Part shown: piece by piece, positions 1 through 9,743 of the stretch
Numbering within the stretch: the first letter of the stretch is position 1
Layout of the letters: each line of letters starts with the position of its first letter
Source: JBFHIJ01 sp963678775
GTDB taxonomy: Bacteria > Bacteroidota > Ignavibacteria > Kapaibacteriales > UBA2268
Direction of reading: 5' to 3'
DNA: 64,000 nt
Assembly (NCBI GenBank): GCA_963678775.2
Contig: CAXXGR010000010.1
Location: forward strand, 124,001 to 188,000
Notes under the pieces: generated by a model
Databases searched by the model: none
Told to the model about the DNA's origin: nothing
The model's input: the letters and a program-made list of their open reading frames with translations, nothing else
Position numbers and translations under genes: made by a program

Positions 1-3000
1 TTAGTCAATGATGGGGTTGAGTTGAATCTAAACAACCTTACTGTGGATGGTGATGGTTATAATATTTATCAAGGTATTCGCCATAAAGGTAATGGAACTA
101 TTAATAATGTTGATTTTGCTAATATAATATATCCAAATTATGCAGGTACTGCTATTGCCGCATTTGGTGGCGATGTAGACTTTACTGACTGCAACTTTGC
201 AAATATTGGTCGTGTTGGTGTACTTTATTTTGGTGATGTAATCACAGGCTCTAACTTTACAAATTGTACATATACAGGGAAAGGAATAGGGGACTGGTTA
301 GATTATGCTTTGGATATTAGTGCAGGTGCACATATCAATGTCGAAAATATGACAGTATCAAATAATTATGGTGTAGCTTCAAGTGATGGTAGTACTTCTG
401 CAGGTGTTCTGGTATCAACATATTTTGGTGCAGGTACTCAAGCAACAATAACAAATAGCCAAATTAATAATAACTATCTTGGTATTGCTGTAGGTTATGA
501 TGCTAATGATGTAAGTAACGTAACAGTTAGCGGTTGTACGCTTACTAATAACGATTATGCAATTACTTCTACAGCTCCTGAAGTAGATGCAACAGGTTGT
601 AATTACTTTGGTACAGATATCGAAAGTGAAGTAGATGCAATGATTGAAGGCGATGTTAATTACATTCCGTTTATGCTTGCTAACGGCAACTGCGATGGTG
701 GTAAACACGTTCATAATATTACTCAAAGTTTGGATTATTTAACTATCCAAGAAGCAATTGCTGAAGCAAACGAGAATGATGTTATTGAAGTAGAAGCTGG
801 CGAATATCTCGAAGAAGGTCAAATTGTAATTGATAAAAATCTAACAATCAGTGGTGCTGGAGAGGATTTAACAATTCTTAAATCTGATTTTACTACTTCG
901 ACAAGTCTTTACGACACAGCAGCAGGTTGGATATATGTTGCATCGGGAGTAACATTCAAAATAAACAATGTTACTTTAGATGGAGATACTCAAACTATCA
1001 CAACAGCTATCCAATCAAGAGGTAACACAGAAGTTGGAAACTGTACAATTAAAAATATCAAAAGCGCAAAATATATGGGTCTTGGTGTGCAGTTCTTATC
1101 AGGAAACAGTAATTTAGTTGATAACTGTAAATTTATAAATATTGAGCGAATTGGTGTTCATGTTAGAGGTAATATTGAAACTTCAAATCCAATTGCAACA
1201 GTAATAAACAGTACATTTACCGGCTCAGGCGAAGGCGATTTCTGCCAATATGGTATAGAGTTTGGCGGCGGCGGACAAGGTACTGTCGAAAATTGTGTCA
1301 TATCTGATTACATCAGTGTTGAATCTGGTTGGGGTTCTGCAGGTATTCTTGTAACAGATTACTATGGGACAGGAACAAGTGCGGATATATTGACTTCCAC
1401 AATTAGAGATAATAATGTAGGTGTACACGTTGGTTATAATGAAACTGACCTAAGTATTGCTACAGTACATAATTGTGATATAATAAATAATATAGGCTAT
1501 GGAGTTTATTCAACAAGCACGAACGTTGATGCTAAAAATAATTGGTGGGGCGATTGCTCAGGTCCGGAAGTAGCTTCTAATATTGATGGACTCGGTGATA
1601 AACTTACTGAAAACGTTGACTATTACCCTTGGACAAGAGGTGACTGTAGTGGATACAATGTAATGGTCAAGTTGATTGACAGTGAAAACAATCCTATCCC
1701 TGGCCAGGAAGCTCAAATCAGAGATGGTTCATACATCACAGCAATTACTAACGAATATGGATATGTTACTACAAACATTTCTTGTTATTACACTTATGTT
1801 AAAATGACACATCTTGGCAAAACAGAAACTAAACTTGGTATCTTCTACAGAAACCCGGTGTTAGTATTCCAAACTGAAGAAGTTACATTAAACCTTACCG
1901 ATTCTGACGGTACGCCATTAAATGCTGATGAGTTGATTTATAGAGATGGTAATGGTACGTATGTTCCTTTAGCGACTAACGCTGCAAGTGCATCTATCGA
2001 AATGTTACCTCTAGCTTTTGATTTCCAAGTTAAATATTTAGGATTTACTCAGACTTTAGTTCAAAACGTTAAAACGAATCAAACTGTGAACTTCCAAACA
2101 CATCCTGTGACTATCAACCTAACAGATTCTGATGGTTCTGCTCTAAATGCAGAAGAGCTGGCATACAGAAATGTAGATGGTGACTATGTAAGTGTTGCTC
2201 AAGATGCTGCAACTGAAACTTTGGAAATGCTTCTTCTATCTTATTATTTCCAAGCTAAATATTTAGGTTTCGAACAGCAATTATTCCAAAATACAGCAGA
2301 TGATAATTCTATCGAATTCCAAACACAAAAAGTTACTGTATCGTTAAATAATTCTACAGGCAACCCATTAGAAGCAGAAGAGTTATTCTATCGTGATGCA
2401 AACAAAAACTATGTTTCTCTCGGTACTAATAAAACAAGCGATACATTAGAAATGCTTCCTCTATCATACTACTTCAAAGTAAAATATTTGGGACATACTC
2501 TAAGCAAACTACAAAATGTTACAAGTGATGCAAGCGTTGACTTCCAAACTGTTTTAGTATCATTTAACTTGGTTGACGGAAGCAACTCTCAACTTAATGG
2601 TGATGCAATCTATAGAGACGGATATGCTATATATAATGCATTCGGTGAATCAGGTCAGACTCCTGAAACTATGGAAATGCTTCCACTTTACTACTACTTC
2701 AGATGCACTTATAACGGTATGACTAAAACAAAACTTTGGAATGTAAATGCAGATTCTAACGTATTGTTTACTTTTGATGGTTCAAATTTATTCAAACAAG
2801 CTGAAGCAGGTGATGATTATACAGACTGGTCAGGTATCTCTACAAGAAGTTACCCTACGCCATTCAATTCTGTATTAAATATTGAATATATAATAACTAC
2901 AGATGCAGATCTTACCATTGAAATCTTTGACATTTCTGGTAGAAAAGTTAAAACATTAGAAAATACTTTTGCTTCTCAAGGAAGCTATACTACTAAATGG

Positions 3001-3105
3001 GATGGTACATCTGATAACGGTCAAAGCCTAGAATCAGGAACATACTACTATGTTATCACAGCGGGCGAAGATACACAGACAGGTAAGATTGTATTAGTGA
3101 AATAA
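1..3105 (+). CDS. Secreted right-handed beta-helix protein with T9SS-type C-terminal domain (5' end cut by window)
   Basis: The reading frame is open from base 1, so the N-terminus lies outside the window and the TTG at 22 is not a real start. The first half (to about base 1640) is Asn/Gly/Thr-rich with parallel beta-helix turns, such as recurrent 'NNxxG' and 'VxNCxI' patterns, and appears as two related blocks, each ending near a Cys-Gly-rich strand. From about 1660 to 2790 there are five repeats of about 75 residues, the last four closely related, each opening with a 'VTxNLTDSDG'-like strand and carrying 'EMLPL' and 'KYLG' motifs. The last 90 residues resemble FlgD-like/T9SS type A sorting domains (motifs SGRKVKTL, WDGTSDNGQ, SGTYYYVI, final KIVLVK). 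The protein is probably exported and cell-surface attached or released. Its ligand is unknown; adhesin or polysaccharide-binding roles are possible. Confidence 0.85.
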   Translation, partial: LVNDGVELNLNNLTVDGDGYNIYQGIRHKGNGTINNVDFANIIYPNYAGTAIAAFGGDVDFTDCNFANIGRVGVLYFGDVITGSNFTNCTYTGKGIGDWLDYALDISAGAHINVENMTVSNNYGVASSDGSTSAGVLVSTYFGAGTQATITNSQINNNYLGIAVGYDANDVSNVTVSGCTLTNNDYAITSTAPEVDATGCNYFGTDIESEVDAMIEGDVNYIPFMLANGNCDGGKHVHNITQSLDYLTIQEAIAEANENDVIEVEAGEYLEEGQIVIDKNLTISGAGEDLTILKSDFTTSTSLYDTAAGWIYVASGVTFKINNVTLDGDTQTITTAIQSRGNTEVGNCTIKNIKSAKYMGLGVQFLSGNSNLVDNCKFINIERIGVHVRGNIETSNPIATVINSTFTGSGEGDFCQYGIEFGGGGQGTVENCVISDYISVESGWGSAGILVTDYYGTGTSADILTSTIRDNNVGVHVGYNETDLSIATVHNCDIINNIGYGVYSTSTNVDAKNNWWGDCSGPEVASNIDGLGDKLTENVDYYPWTRGDCSGYNVMVKLIDSENNPIPGQEAQIRDGSYITAITNEYGYVTTNISCYYTYVKMTHLGKTETKLGIFYRNPVLVFQTEEVTLNLTDSDGTPLNADELIYRDGNGTYVPLATNAASASIEMLPLAFDFQVKYLGFTQTLVQNVKTNQTVNFQTHPVTINLTDSDGSALNAEELAYRNVDGDYVSVAQDAATETLEMLLLSYYFQAKYLGFEQQLFQNTADDNSIEFQTQKVTVSLNNSTGNPLEAEELFYRDANKNYVSLGTNKTSDTLEMLPLSYYFKVKYLGHTLSKLQNVTSDASVDFQTVLVSFNLVDGSNSQLNGDAIYRDGYAIYNAFGESGQTPETMEMLPLYYYFRCTYNGMTKTKLWNVNADSNVLFTFDGSNLFKQAEAGDDYTDWSGISTRSYPTPFNSVLNIEYIITTDADLTIEIFDISGRKVKTLENTFASQGSYTTKWDGTSDNGQSLESGTYYYVITAGEDTQTGKIVLVK

Positions 3106-3126
3106 TTTTATTTCTGTTCGTGTAAG

Positions 3127-3166
3127 AAAAACAAGGCCGGTCTGCTTAGCAGATCGGCTTTGTTTT
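3127..3166 (+). terminator. Intrinsic terminator after the beta-helix protein gene
   Basis: An 18-base stem (left arm AAAACAAGGCCGGTCTGC, right arm its complement with two G-U pairs) closes a TTAG loop and runs into T-rich sequence. It lies 22 bases after the stop codon. Confidence 0.85.
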
Positions 3167-3231
3167 TACTAAAATGGAAGCTTAAATATAAATGCCAATT
3201 TTAGTAGATTATCCATTCTATATCATACAAA

Positions 3232-3266
3232 AAACGCCCTCTAACATAAAATATCAAAGGGCGTTT
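3232..3266 (-). terminator. Intrinsic terminator of the deoxyhypusine-synthase-like gene
   Basis: On the minus strand the arms AAACGCCCT and AGGGCGTTT pair around a 17-base AT-rich loop and continue into a run of Ts. It begins 23 bases after the stop of the minus-strand gene that ends at 3289. Confidence 0.85.
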
Positions 3267-3288
3267 GTATATATTTTCGTGATTTTGC

Positions 3289-4320
3289 TTATTTATCTAA
3301 GAAATCATTCCATCTTCTTTCTTTACGGTTTTTCCAAGCACCTTTGTGGTAGCCGTAACCAGAAATAAGAGGCATAGCAAGAGTAGCTTCGCTATATACC
3401 ATTTGCTCATAAGTTGTTTCAACTTTGCCCCAAGAAGAAGCTTCTTTTAAAGTAGAACCGGATAGAGCACCGTCTCTTTCGTCGGCAACCGTAATTTGGA
3501 CAGCATATTTGTGCATATCCACATCTTTTTCTAAAATCTCAGCTGCTACGACAATATCCTGAACAAAGTTCTTAGGAACGCCGCCACCAATCATATATAT
3601 ACCACTTCCGCCAGCTTCTATTTTAGTTTTTGTAATTTCTAAAAAGTCCTTAGCAGAATCAATTGTCAGCATTTTACCATCTTTTGCATGGAATTGGTGA
3701 TGCACCAAGCCGAATCCAGCAGAGCAGTCAGAAAACGCAGGGACAAAGATAGGAATACCTTTTTCGTAACAAGTGCGCACGATAGAGCCTTCGCCCTTGT
3801 TATTATCTACAAGGTACTTACCCATTTCTCTTATAAATTCACGAGAAGAGTAAGGGCGAGTTTCTAATGAATTAGCTATTTCAGCTATAGTCATGTCGCA
3901 AACTCTCAGTTCATCTTCGTCAATATATGTATCGTAAATTCTATCTATCATCAAATCACGTAGTTCATTGTCATCTACAAATTTTGTACCTTGGTAGTGG
4001 CGGTAGCCCAAAGCTTCAAAAAAGTCCTGATCAACGATATTAGCACCAGTTGATACTATGGCATCGATCATGTTGTTTTTAACCATGTCAACAATGACTT
4101 TACGCAAGCCGGCACTAATCAGAGAGCCTGCCAAAGTAAGATAAGTAGTACATTCATTATCTTCAAGCATCATGTTGAAAATTGAAGCTGCACGGCTCAA
4201 ATCGCGAGCGGAATAAGCCATCTTACCCATAGCTTCTACAATTCCTGTTACATCATGTTTTGTGATGTCGAAATGCTCTACCATGGAGTCCTTGTTTAGG
4301 TAAAAACTTTTTTCAGCCAT
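3289..4320 (-). CDS. dys: Deoxyhypusine synthase-like protein
   Basis: The product (343 aa) matches the full length of the deoxyhypusine synthase family. In eukaryotes and archaea this family transfers the aminobutyl group of spermidine to a lysine of eIF5A using NAD. Visible features are the GAN (STGANIVDQDF) and GGGVPKNFVQD nucleotide-binding motifs and the WGK motif near residue 298, whose lysine corresponds to the catalytic Lys of the eukaryotic enzyme (SWGK). Bacteria have no eIF5A, and bacterial members have been linked to homospermidine-type polyamine chemistry, so the true substrate is uncertain. The ATG at 4320 follows a GGAGAT-type ribosome site. The gene is monocistronic with its own terminator. 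Its last 96 codons recur as the 3' end of the gene ending at 9511. Confidence 0.9.
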   Translation of the reverse strand: MAEKSFYLNKDSMVEHFDITKHDVTGIVEAMGKMAYSARDLSRAASIFNMMLEDNECTTYLTLAGSLISAGLRKVIVDMVKNNMIDAIVSTGANIVDQDFFEALGYRHYQGTKFVDDNELRDLMIDRIYDTYIDEDELRVCDMTIAEIANSLETRPYSSREFIREMGKYLVDNNKGEGSIVRTCYEKGIPIFVPAFSDCSAGFGLVHHQFHAKDGKMLTIDSAKDFLEITKTKIEAGGSGIYMIGGGVPKNFVQDIVVAAEILEKDVDMHKYAVQITVADERDGALSGSTLKEASSWGKVETTYEQMVYSEATLAMPLISGYGYHKGAWKNRKERRWNDFLDK

Positions 4321-4506
4321 TTTATATCTCCAAAATATAAGGATATGGAAAATGTAATTTATCTATCTACAAACTTACTCAATTGTAAAGTAATCTAAAA
4401 GATATTTTGCGTTGGTTTTAGAATAGATTTGGGTAGGTGTAAATATGTAAAGAACCGTAATACATCTAAGATTCAATTGCTTTAGCTATCAATTTCCCAC
4501 TTTCTA

Positions 4507-4950
4507 CTAATCGCTCAAACTATCACAGACTACTACCGACACTACCTGAATGTCAAATAACTGATAATTTGACAAATTCCTGATCCATTCTATACGAATA
4601 AATAAATCCGGATTAGTGCCCGAGTAATACCCAATAATATAGTTGTTTTTCATACCGTAGTAGTTTGTGTAGCGATATACTTCTTTTTCACATATCTTTT
4701 CTTGCTGTCCGGTGAAATACTCCTCAAGCGTCTTTCTCAGAGGTTCTAAGATGGCTTTCTTTTTTTGCTCTGTTGTAAAATATCTTTCTTTGAATGGAGC
4801 AGTATATTTTGTGTGTCGCTCTACGTAAAACTCAATTTTGTGTGGATTTTCAAATATTTTTGATACTATCTGCTCGCGGTACGCTCCATCTTTACAGGAA
4901 ATAGCAGATATTAAAAGTAATGGCAATATGATTAAGAAACGTTTTAGCAT
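4507..4950 (-). CDS. Small lipoprotein of unknown function
   Basis: The product (147 aa) begins MLKRFLIILPLLLISAISC, a lipoprotein signal peptide with the lipobox Cys at residue 19. The remainder is charged and Tyr/Lys-rich with two further Cys residues, and I recognise no domain in it. Its start overlaps the end of murI by 7 bases on the same strand, so the two are probably cotranscribed and translationally coupled. No function can be assigned. Confidence 0.75.
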   Translation of the reverse strand: MLKRFLIILPLLLISAISCKDGAYREQIVSKIFENPHKIEFYVERHTKYTAPFKERYFTTEQKKKAILEPLRKTLEEYFTGQQEKICEKEVYRYTNYYGMKNNYIIGYYSGTNPDLFIRIEWIRNLSNYQLFDIQVVSVVVCDSLSD

Positions 4951-5771
4951 AAGCCTAACTGAATTTTTTTAGGAGAATCTACATTAAACCCTAAAAATAG
5001 CTGAGCCTGCTCGAAAAATAAATTTGGCACGTCTGTTACAAAGAAATCGATTTTTGGTTTCATCACGAACTCGTCTCTTTCTTCTATTAACATCTTTCTT
5101 TCTGCAAGCAGTCTCAGAGCTGTTACTGCAGCATGCTCGCCAGAGTCAATTAGTGGAATTCCGTTTAGTATTTCGCCAATCATTCTTGACAGAAGAGGAT
5201 AGTGAGTGCAACCTAAAACTAAAGTGTCTATATCAAGTTTCTTTAGCTCAGATAGGTATTCCTCAGCAATCATTCTGCTCGCTGGATGGTCGATAAGTCC
5301 TTCTTCTACAATAGGAACAAAAAGCGGACATGGCTGAGACATTACAGTAATTTTATTTGCTCCCGCAAGTTCCATAATCTTATTTGTATAAGCTTTACTA
5401 TTTACAGTGGCTCGGGTTCCTATTACTCCGATTTTGCCGGATTTACTGGCTCTAAGTGCAGCTCCTGCCGCAGGTTCAATCATTCCGATTACAGGAATAT
5501 CTCCTGCTACTTGACGGACAGTATCTAATGCAATAGAGGAAGCAGTGTTGCAGGCAACCACAATTAGTTTAACTTTCTTTGAAATAAGGAATTCCGCACA
5601 TTCTTTAGAATAGTGTTTAACTGTGTCGTCAGATTTATTTCCGTATGGTACGCGAGCGGTGTCACCAAGATAAACATAACTTTCATAGGGTAAAAAGCGT
5701 ACTAACTGTTTTAAAACGCTTAACCCACCAACTCCTGAATCAAATACACCAATTGGGTTGTTGTTATACAT
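4944..5771 (-). CDS. murI: Glutamate racemase
   Basis: MurI (275 aa) interconverts L- and D-glutamate in the cytosol for peptidoglycan synthesis. Family hallmarks are the N-terminal IGVFDSGVGGLSVL, the first catalytic cysteine in VVACNTAS (about residue 74) and the second in LGCTHYPLL (about 187). Length is normal for the Asp/Glu racemase family. The ATG at 5771 is preceded by AGGAAATAAG. The gene shares an overlapping junction with the lipoprotein gene downstream. Confidence 0.96.
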   Translation of the reverse strand: MYNNNPIGVFDSGVGGLSVLKQLVRFLPYESYVYLGDTARVPYGNKSDDTVKHYSKECAEFLISKKVKLIVVACNTASSIALDTVRQVAGDIPVIGMIEPAAGAALRASKSGKIGVIGTRATVNSKAYTNKIMELAGANKITVMSQPCPLFVPIVEEGLIDHPASRMIAEEYLSELKKLDIDTLVLGCTHYPLLSRMIGEILNGIPLIDSGEHAAVTALRLLAERKMLIEERDEFVMKPKIDFFVTDVPNLFFEQAQLFLGFNVDSPKKIQLGLC

Positions 5772-5941
5772 CTTATTTCCTGTTGAATTGCATATATTAC
5801 TACAAAAATAACAAAATTTATGACAAATCTTTATTTACTAATAAGAAGAAGCAAAAAGCTTAGTATTGGTTTTTTATTTGATATGTGCAATAAAGACGCT
5901 ATCTTTACATTTAAATATTAGAATAAGCAACGATAAAAGAA

Positions 5942-7963
5942 ATGAAATACTTTATATTATTATTTATACTCTGCTTGCAGTTAGAATCTAATGCAACTGT
6001 CCACTGGGCTAAAAGTGTGGTGGCAGTGTCAGCAAATTCTACAGGTAGGCAAAGTGGCCCGGAGCAAGTATTGGGCGAACCTAATATCTGCTCTGATTTT
6101 GGATTTAGTGAATGTGCATGGACTATTCCTGCAAAAACGCTAAATAAGTCATTGCAGTGGATTATTGTTTCATTTGACACCGCCATAGTTGCAAGAACAA
6201 TCTTTGTAAATGAGAGTTTTTTTCCGGGATCAATCTTTAAGATAGAGATTCTGAATGAGGATAAAACCAGAGCAGAGATAGTTTATCAAAATGGCAACCC
6301 AATGCCACTTTCAGAAGAAGGTCAGATGTTTCGGCTCGCTATAACTCCTTCCGGTTTCCAGACAAAGTACTTGAAGTTATATCTTAATAACTATAAGTAT
6401 TCAAATTATCAGCATGCCCAAATAGATGCCATTGGTATATCAGATGAGGATGAAAACTACTTTGTAGATATAAATTTGCCGAAGGATATCGAGTTCCCTG
6501 AATATCCTCAAAATCTGGGTGAAAATATAAATTCAAAATATTCAGAAGTAACAGTTGTAATCTCTCCGGATGGTCAGACTCTTTACTTCTCACGAAAAGG
6601 TCATCCTGAAAATATGGAAAAAGATGTAGTAAAGAAGTCTCAGGATATCTGGTATTCAGAATTAGACAGTAATGGTGCGTTTACTAAGGCTAAAAACATA
6701 GGGAAACCAATCAATAATCTGGATCCAAACTCTCCCATATCAGCCGGTACAGATGGAAAATCCCTTTATCTATTGAATAGATATAGACCCGATGGCACTC
6801 TTACTTCGGGATTCTCAAAGTCGTATCTGGAAGGGGAGAAGTGGAGTTACCCTGAAGCATTAGATATTAAAAATTATTATAATAGATATGAGTATGCCTC
6901 ATTTTCGATGGGAGCTGATGGTAAAACTTTGATTCTTAGCATCCAAAGAGATGATTCGAGAGGAAATACAGACTTGTATGTAAGTTTTTTGCAAAGCGAT
7001 GGGATATGGTCAGAGCCCAAAAATTTGGGAGATATGCTAAATACAGCAGCCAAAGAAGACACCCCATTTCTAGCTTCAGATAATGAAACATTGTATTTTG
7101 CATCTGCAGGTCACCCCGGTTATGGGATGAATGATATATTTATGACCCGACGACTTGATGATACTTGGCAAAACTGGTCAAAACCTGTAAACCTTGGTCC
7201 GGTAATTAACACAAGTGGTTGGGATAGCTTTTTTACTATTCCTGCATCAGGCGAATATGCTTATTTTGTCTCTTCATATCAGTCTTTAGGCAAAGAAGAT
7301 ATATTCAAGATTAAACTACCCGAAGCATTAAAACCAAAAACGGTTACTTTAGTAGCCGGAAAAGTACATGATGCCAAAACCGGAAAACCAATATCCGCAA
7401 AAATTGTATATCAGGAGTTGCCTAGTGGAAAAGAGCTTGGTCAGGCTAGGTCTAACCAAATTTCAGGAGACTATAAAATCGTACTGCCACGTGGCAAGAA
7501 ATATGCGTTTTTAGCTGAGGCAGAAGGATACATTGCCGTAAATCAGTTTATAGATTTACGTGATTCCTATCAATATAGCGAAATCTCCAGAGATTTGGAA
7601 TTAGTTCCTATAGAAAAAGGTCAGACAATCCGTATGAATAACATTTTCTTTGAGACTGCAAAGTTTGATTTACTTGAAGACTCTTTTGCAGAACTGGATG
7701 GAATAAGTGATTTATTGAAGAAGAATCCTAAATTAAAAATAGTTATAGAAGGTCATACGGATAGTGTTGGTGACGATAATTCCAACCTAATTCTTTCTGA
7801 AGAGAGAGCAAACGCTGTCTATAACTATTTGGTAGAAAAAGGTATTAATAAAAATAGACTCAAAGTAAAAGGTTATGGCGAAAAAAAGCCAGTAGCTGGC
7901 AACGATACAGAAGCAGGTAAAAAGCAAAATAGACGAGTGCAGTTTAAGATATTAGGGATGTAA
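5942..7963 (+). CDS. OmpA-family protein with PD40 (WD40-like) beta-propeller
   Basis: The product (673 aa) has an N-terminal signal peptide (MKYFILLFILCLQLESNA), then a galactose-binding-like beta region (about 25-170). This is followed by a run of PD40 propeller blades (about 180-460) with motifs such as SPDGQTLYFSRKG, ADGKTLILS and LYFASAGHPGYGMNDIF. A short carboxypeptidase-regulatory-like segment (about 475-550) precedes a C-terminal OmpA domain (about 560-670) with the peptidoglycan-binding motif GHTDSVGDD and NRRVQFK. The architecture is common in Bacteroidota and resembles the T9SS-associated PorE type, so the protein is likely periplasmic or outer-membrane and anchored to peptidoglycan. 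Its exact role is unassigned. Confidence 0.88.
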   Translation: MKYFILLFILCLQLESNATVHWAKSVVAVSANSTGRQSGPEQVLGEPNICSDFGFSECAWTIPAKTLNKSLQWIIVSFDTAIVARTIFVNESFFPGSIFKIEILNEDKTRAEIVYQNGNPMPLSEEGQMFRLAITPSGFQTKYLKLYLNNYKYSNYQHAQIDAIGISDEDENYFVDINLPKDIEFPEYPQNLGENINSKYSEVTVVISPDGQTLYFSRKGHPENMEKDVVKKSQDIWYSELDSNGAFTKAKNIGKPINNLDPNSPISAGTDGKSLYLLNRYRPDGTLTSGFSKSYLEGEKWSYPEALDIKNYYNRYEYASFSMGADGKTLILSIQRDDSRGNTDLYVSFLQSDGIWSEPKNLGDMLNTAAKEDTPFLASDNETLYFASAGHPGYGMNDIFMTRRLDDTWQNWSKPVNLGPVINTSGWDSFFTIPASGEYAYFVSSYQSLGKEDIFKIKLPEALKPKTVTLVAGKVHDAKTGKPISAKIVYQELPSGKELGQARSNQISGDYKIVLPRGKKYAFLAEAEGYIAVNQFIDLRDSYQYSEISRDLELVPIEKGQTIRMNNIFFETAKFDLLEDSFAELDGISDLLKKNPKLKIVIEGHTDSVGDDNSNLILSEERANAVYNYLVEKGINKNRLKVKGYGEKKPVAGNDTEAGKKQNRRVQFKILGM

Positions 7964-8266
7964 TTCAATTTAAAATTCTTAAGTACAAATATTTGCTATG
8001 ACCTAATTTTTTGAATCTGATAATTCTAAAAGTACTTCAATAGTAAACATGGATTGGCAATAGGTTTTGTATTTGGCGTGTAAGCCCAATTTGTTTATTT
8101 TCAAAGTTTTATATTTGATGAAAATAATTTCTATATTGATATTCACGACTTGCATTTTGCAACTATTAGTTAAGATAAATCATATTTGGCAGTAACTGAT
8201 AGTAAAATATAAATATTGACCTAATTTTGTTAACTGATTTTATATTCCTTTAAAGTAGCAAAAGAG
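7964..8266 (+). promoter_or_regulatory. Intergenic region with a possible promoter for the downstream hydrolase gene
   Basis: This is 303 AT-rich bases without a gene. The motif GACCTAATTTT occurs twice (about 7999 and 8218). The second copy begins inside TTGACC at 8216-8221, 19 bases before TATATT at 8241-8246 and about 20 bases upstream of the ATG at 8267, which suits a promoter. The evidence is only motif-level; nothing else is visible. Confidence 0.3.
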
Positions 8267-9511
8267 ATGAAAAAGAAAAGATATAAAATTTTATTATATG
8301 CGTGCCTTTTAGGTTTCATTTTATTGAACATAATAAGCTTCAATCACGCATATAAATTTATGCACTACTCTGATTCAACCAACACTAGTCAGATAGAAAT
8401 ACCGGAAGATGTACTGACTATCACAAAAATGCTCCTGCTCGGAGCAGATATTCCCAGACCCAAAAATACTATCATTCCAAGCTTCCCCTACAAAACAAAG
8501 AAGATCTGCAATGATGAAATAGAATGCTGGATTTCAGATCATCCTGAAAAGAAAAATGCAGGTACTGTTCTTATATTCCATGGTTATGTTGCTTCCAAAG
8601 ATTCCATGCTAGATAGAGCAGAATATTTTTATGATTTAGGTTATAAAGTTATATTAGCCGATTTCAAAGGTGGAGGTGGTTCTAAGGGAAATTCTGTCGA
8701 GCTTGGTTATGGCGAAGCTGATCAGGTTGCTGATATATTCCAATATTTCAATAAAGACGAACCGTTATATCTTTATGGATGCTCTATGGGATCAGTGGCT
8801 ATTATGAGAGCCATTAGTAAACACAAAATAAAGCCAAAGGCAATATTACTTGAATGTCCATTCGGATCATTATATGAAACTGTAGTATCAAGATTTCAGT
8901 TTATGAATATACCCAGCTTCCCTTTTGCCAGGATATTACTCTTTTGGGGAAGTTTACAAAATGGATTTAACGGATGGGATCATAACTGCTATGACTATGC
9001 AAAAGATATAAAAGTGCCAACACTACTAATGTTAGGAGATAATGATCCCTTTGTTACGAAAAAAGAGATTAATGAGATCTTTGATAATCTGAATGGAAAG
9101 AAGTATCTGAAAATATTTTCTAATTCATCGCACGAAAGTTACTTAAAGCATGACTCTTTAGAATGGGAAAATGGAATATCAGAGTTTTTGGAAGAGGATG
9201 TTTATATTAAAGATATGCCCCGTCCTAAAAACTTTGTTCAGGCTATCGTTGTTGCCGGTGAAATCTTAGAAGCAGAAGTTGATATGCACAAATATGCGGT
9301 ACAAATCACTGTTGCTGACGAAAGAGACGGTGCATTATCAGGTTCTACTCTTAAAGAAGCTTCTTCTTGGGGTAAAGTAGAAACTACTTACGAACAAATG
9401 GTATATAGCGAAGCAACACTTGCTATGCCTCTTATTTCAGGTTACAGCTACCATAAAGGTGCTTGGAAAAACCGCCCTGAAAGAAGATGGAATGATTTCT
9501 TAGACAAGTAA
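8267..9511 (+). CDS. Alpha/beta hydrolase fused in frame to a deoxyhypusine-synthase C-terminal fragment
   Basis: The product (414 aa) has an N-terminal membrane anchor or signal (about residues 5-28). It then holds a complete alpha/beta hydrolase: oxyanion region TVLIFHGY, nucleophile motif GCSMGS (about 170), acid LGDNDPFV (about 256) and His in SSHESY (about 286). From residue 319 to the stop it is a second copy of the last 96 residues of the deoxyhypusine-synthase-like protein encoded at 3289-4320. By manual alignment 89 of 96 residues and 247 of 288 bases are identical, and the WGK catalytic-lysine motif is retained. The GAN motif and most of the NAD-binding fold are absent. Similarity stops at the stop codon. 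A normal hydrolase would end near residue 312. It could be a real chimera or a hydrolase that has read into a dys remnant. Confidence 0.85.
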   Translation: MKKKRYKILLYACLLGFILLNIISFNHAYKFMHYSDSTNTSQIEIPEDVLTITKMLLLGADIPRPKNTIIPSFPYKTKKICNDEIECWISDHPEKKNAGTVLIFHGYVASKDSMLDRAEYFYDLGYKVILADFKGGGGSKGNSVELGYGEADQVADIFQYFNKDEPLYLYGCSMGSVAIMRAISKHKIKPKAILLECPFGSLYETVVSRFQFMNIPSFPFARILLFWGSLQNGFNGWDHNCYDYAKDIKVPTLLMLGDNDPFVTKKEINEIFDNLNGKKYLKIFSNSSHESYLKHDSLEWENGISEFLEEDVYIKDMPRPKNFVQAIVVAGEILEAEVDMHKYAVQITVADERDGALSGSTLKEASSWGKVETTYEQMVYSEATLAMPLISGYSYHKGAWKNRPERRWNDFLDK

Positions 9512-9532
9512 AAATTACTTTGATATAGATGT

Positions 9533-9572
9533 AAAAACAGCCCGGTATTCTTTGAAATATCGGGCTGTTTTT
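9533..9572 (+). terminator. Intrinsic terminator after the hydrolase chimera
   Basis: A 17-base stem (AAAAACAGCCCGGTATT with its complement, one G-U pair) closes a short loop and ends in TTTTTGTT, 22 bases after the stop. The T/A tracts on both sides would also allow function on the minus strand. Confidence 0.85.
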
Positions 9573-9743
9573 GTTAATTAGATATTCATAAGTATAAATT
9601 TGAGCTTTAATACTGATGTTTGTGGTATCTAACACCCTACTTTACTTAACCTATATTAAGTATAAACTCTTGCTTTGGCGATCTACACCTTATGAGAATT
9701 TTGTGAATGAAGATGACTTGTTTAGTCATTATTTTATTCATTT

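Noticed and set aside
22..3105. TTG at 22 as the start of the beta-helix protein
   Set aside because: The same frame is open to base 1 and reads as beta-helix sequence, so the gene is cut by the window edge.
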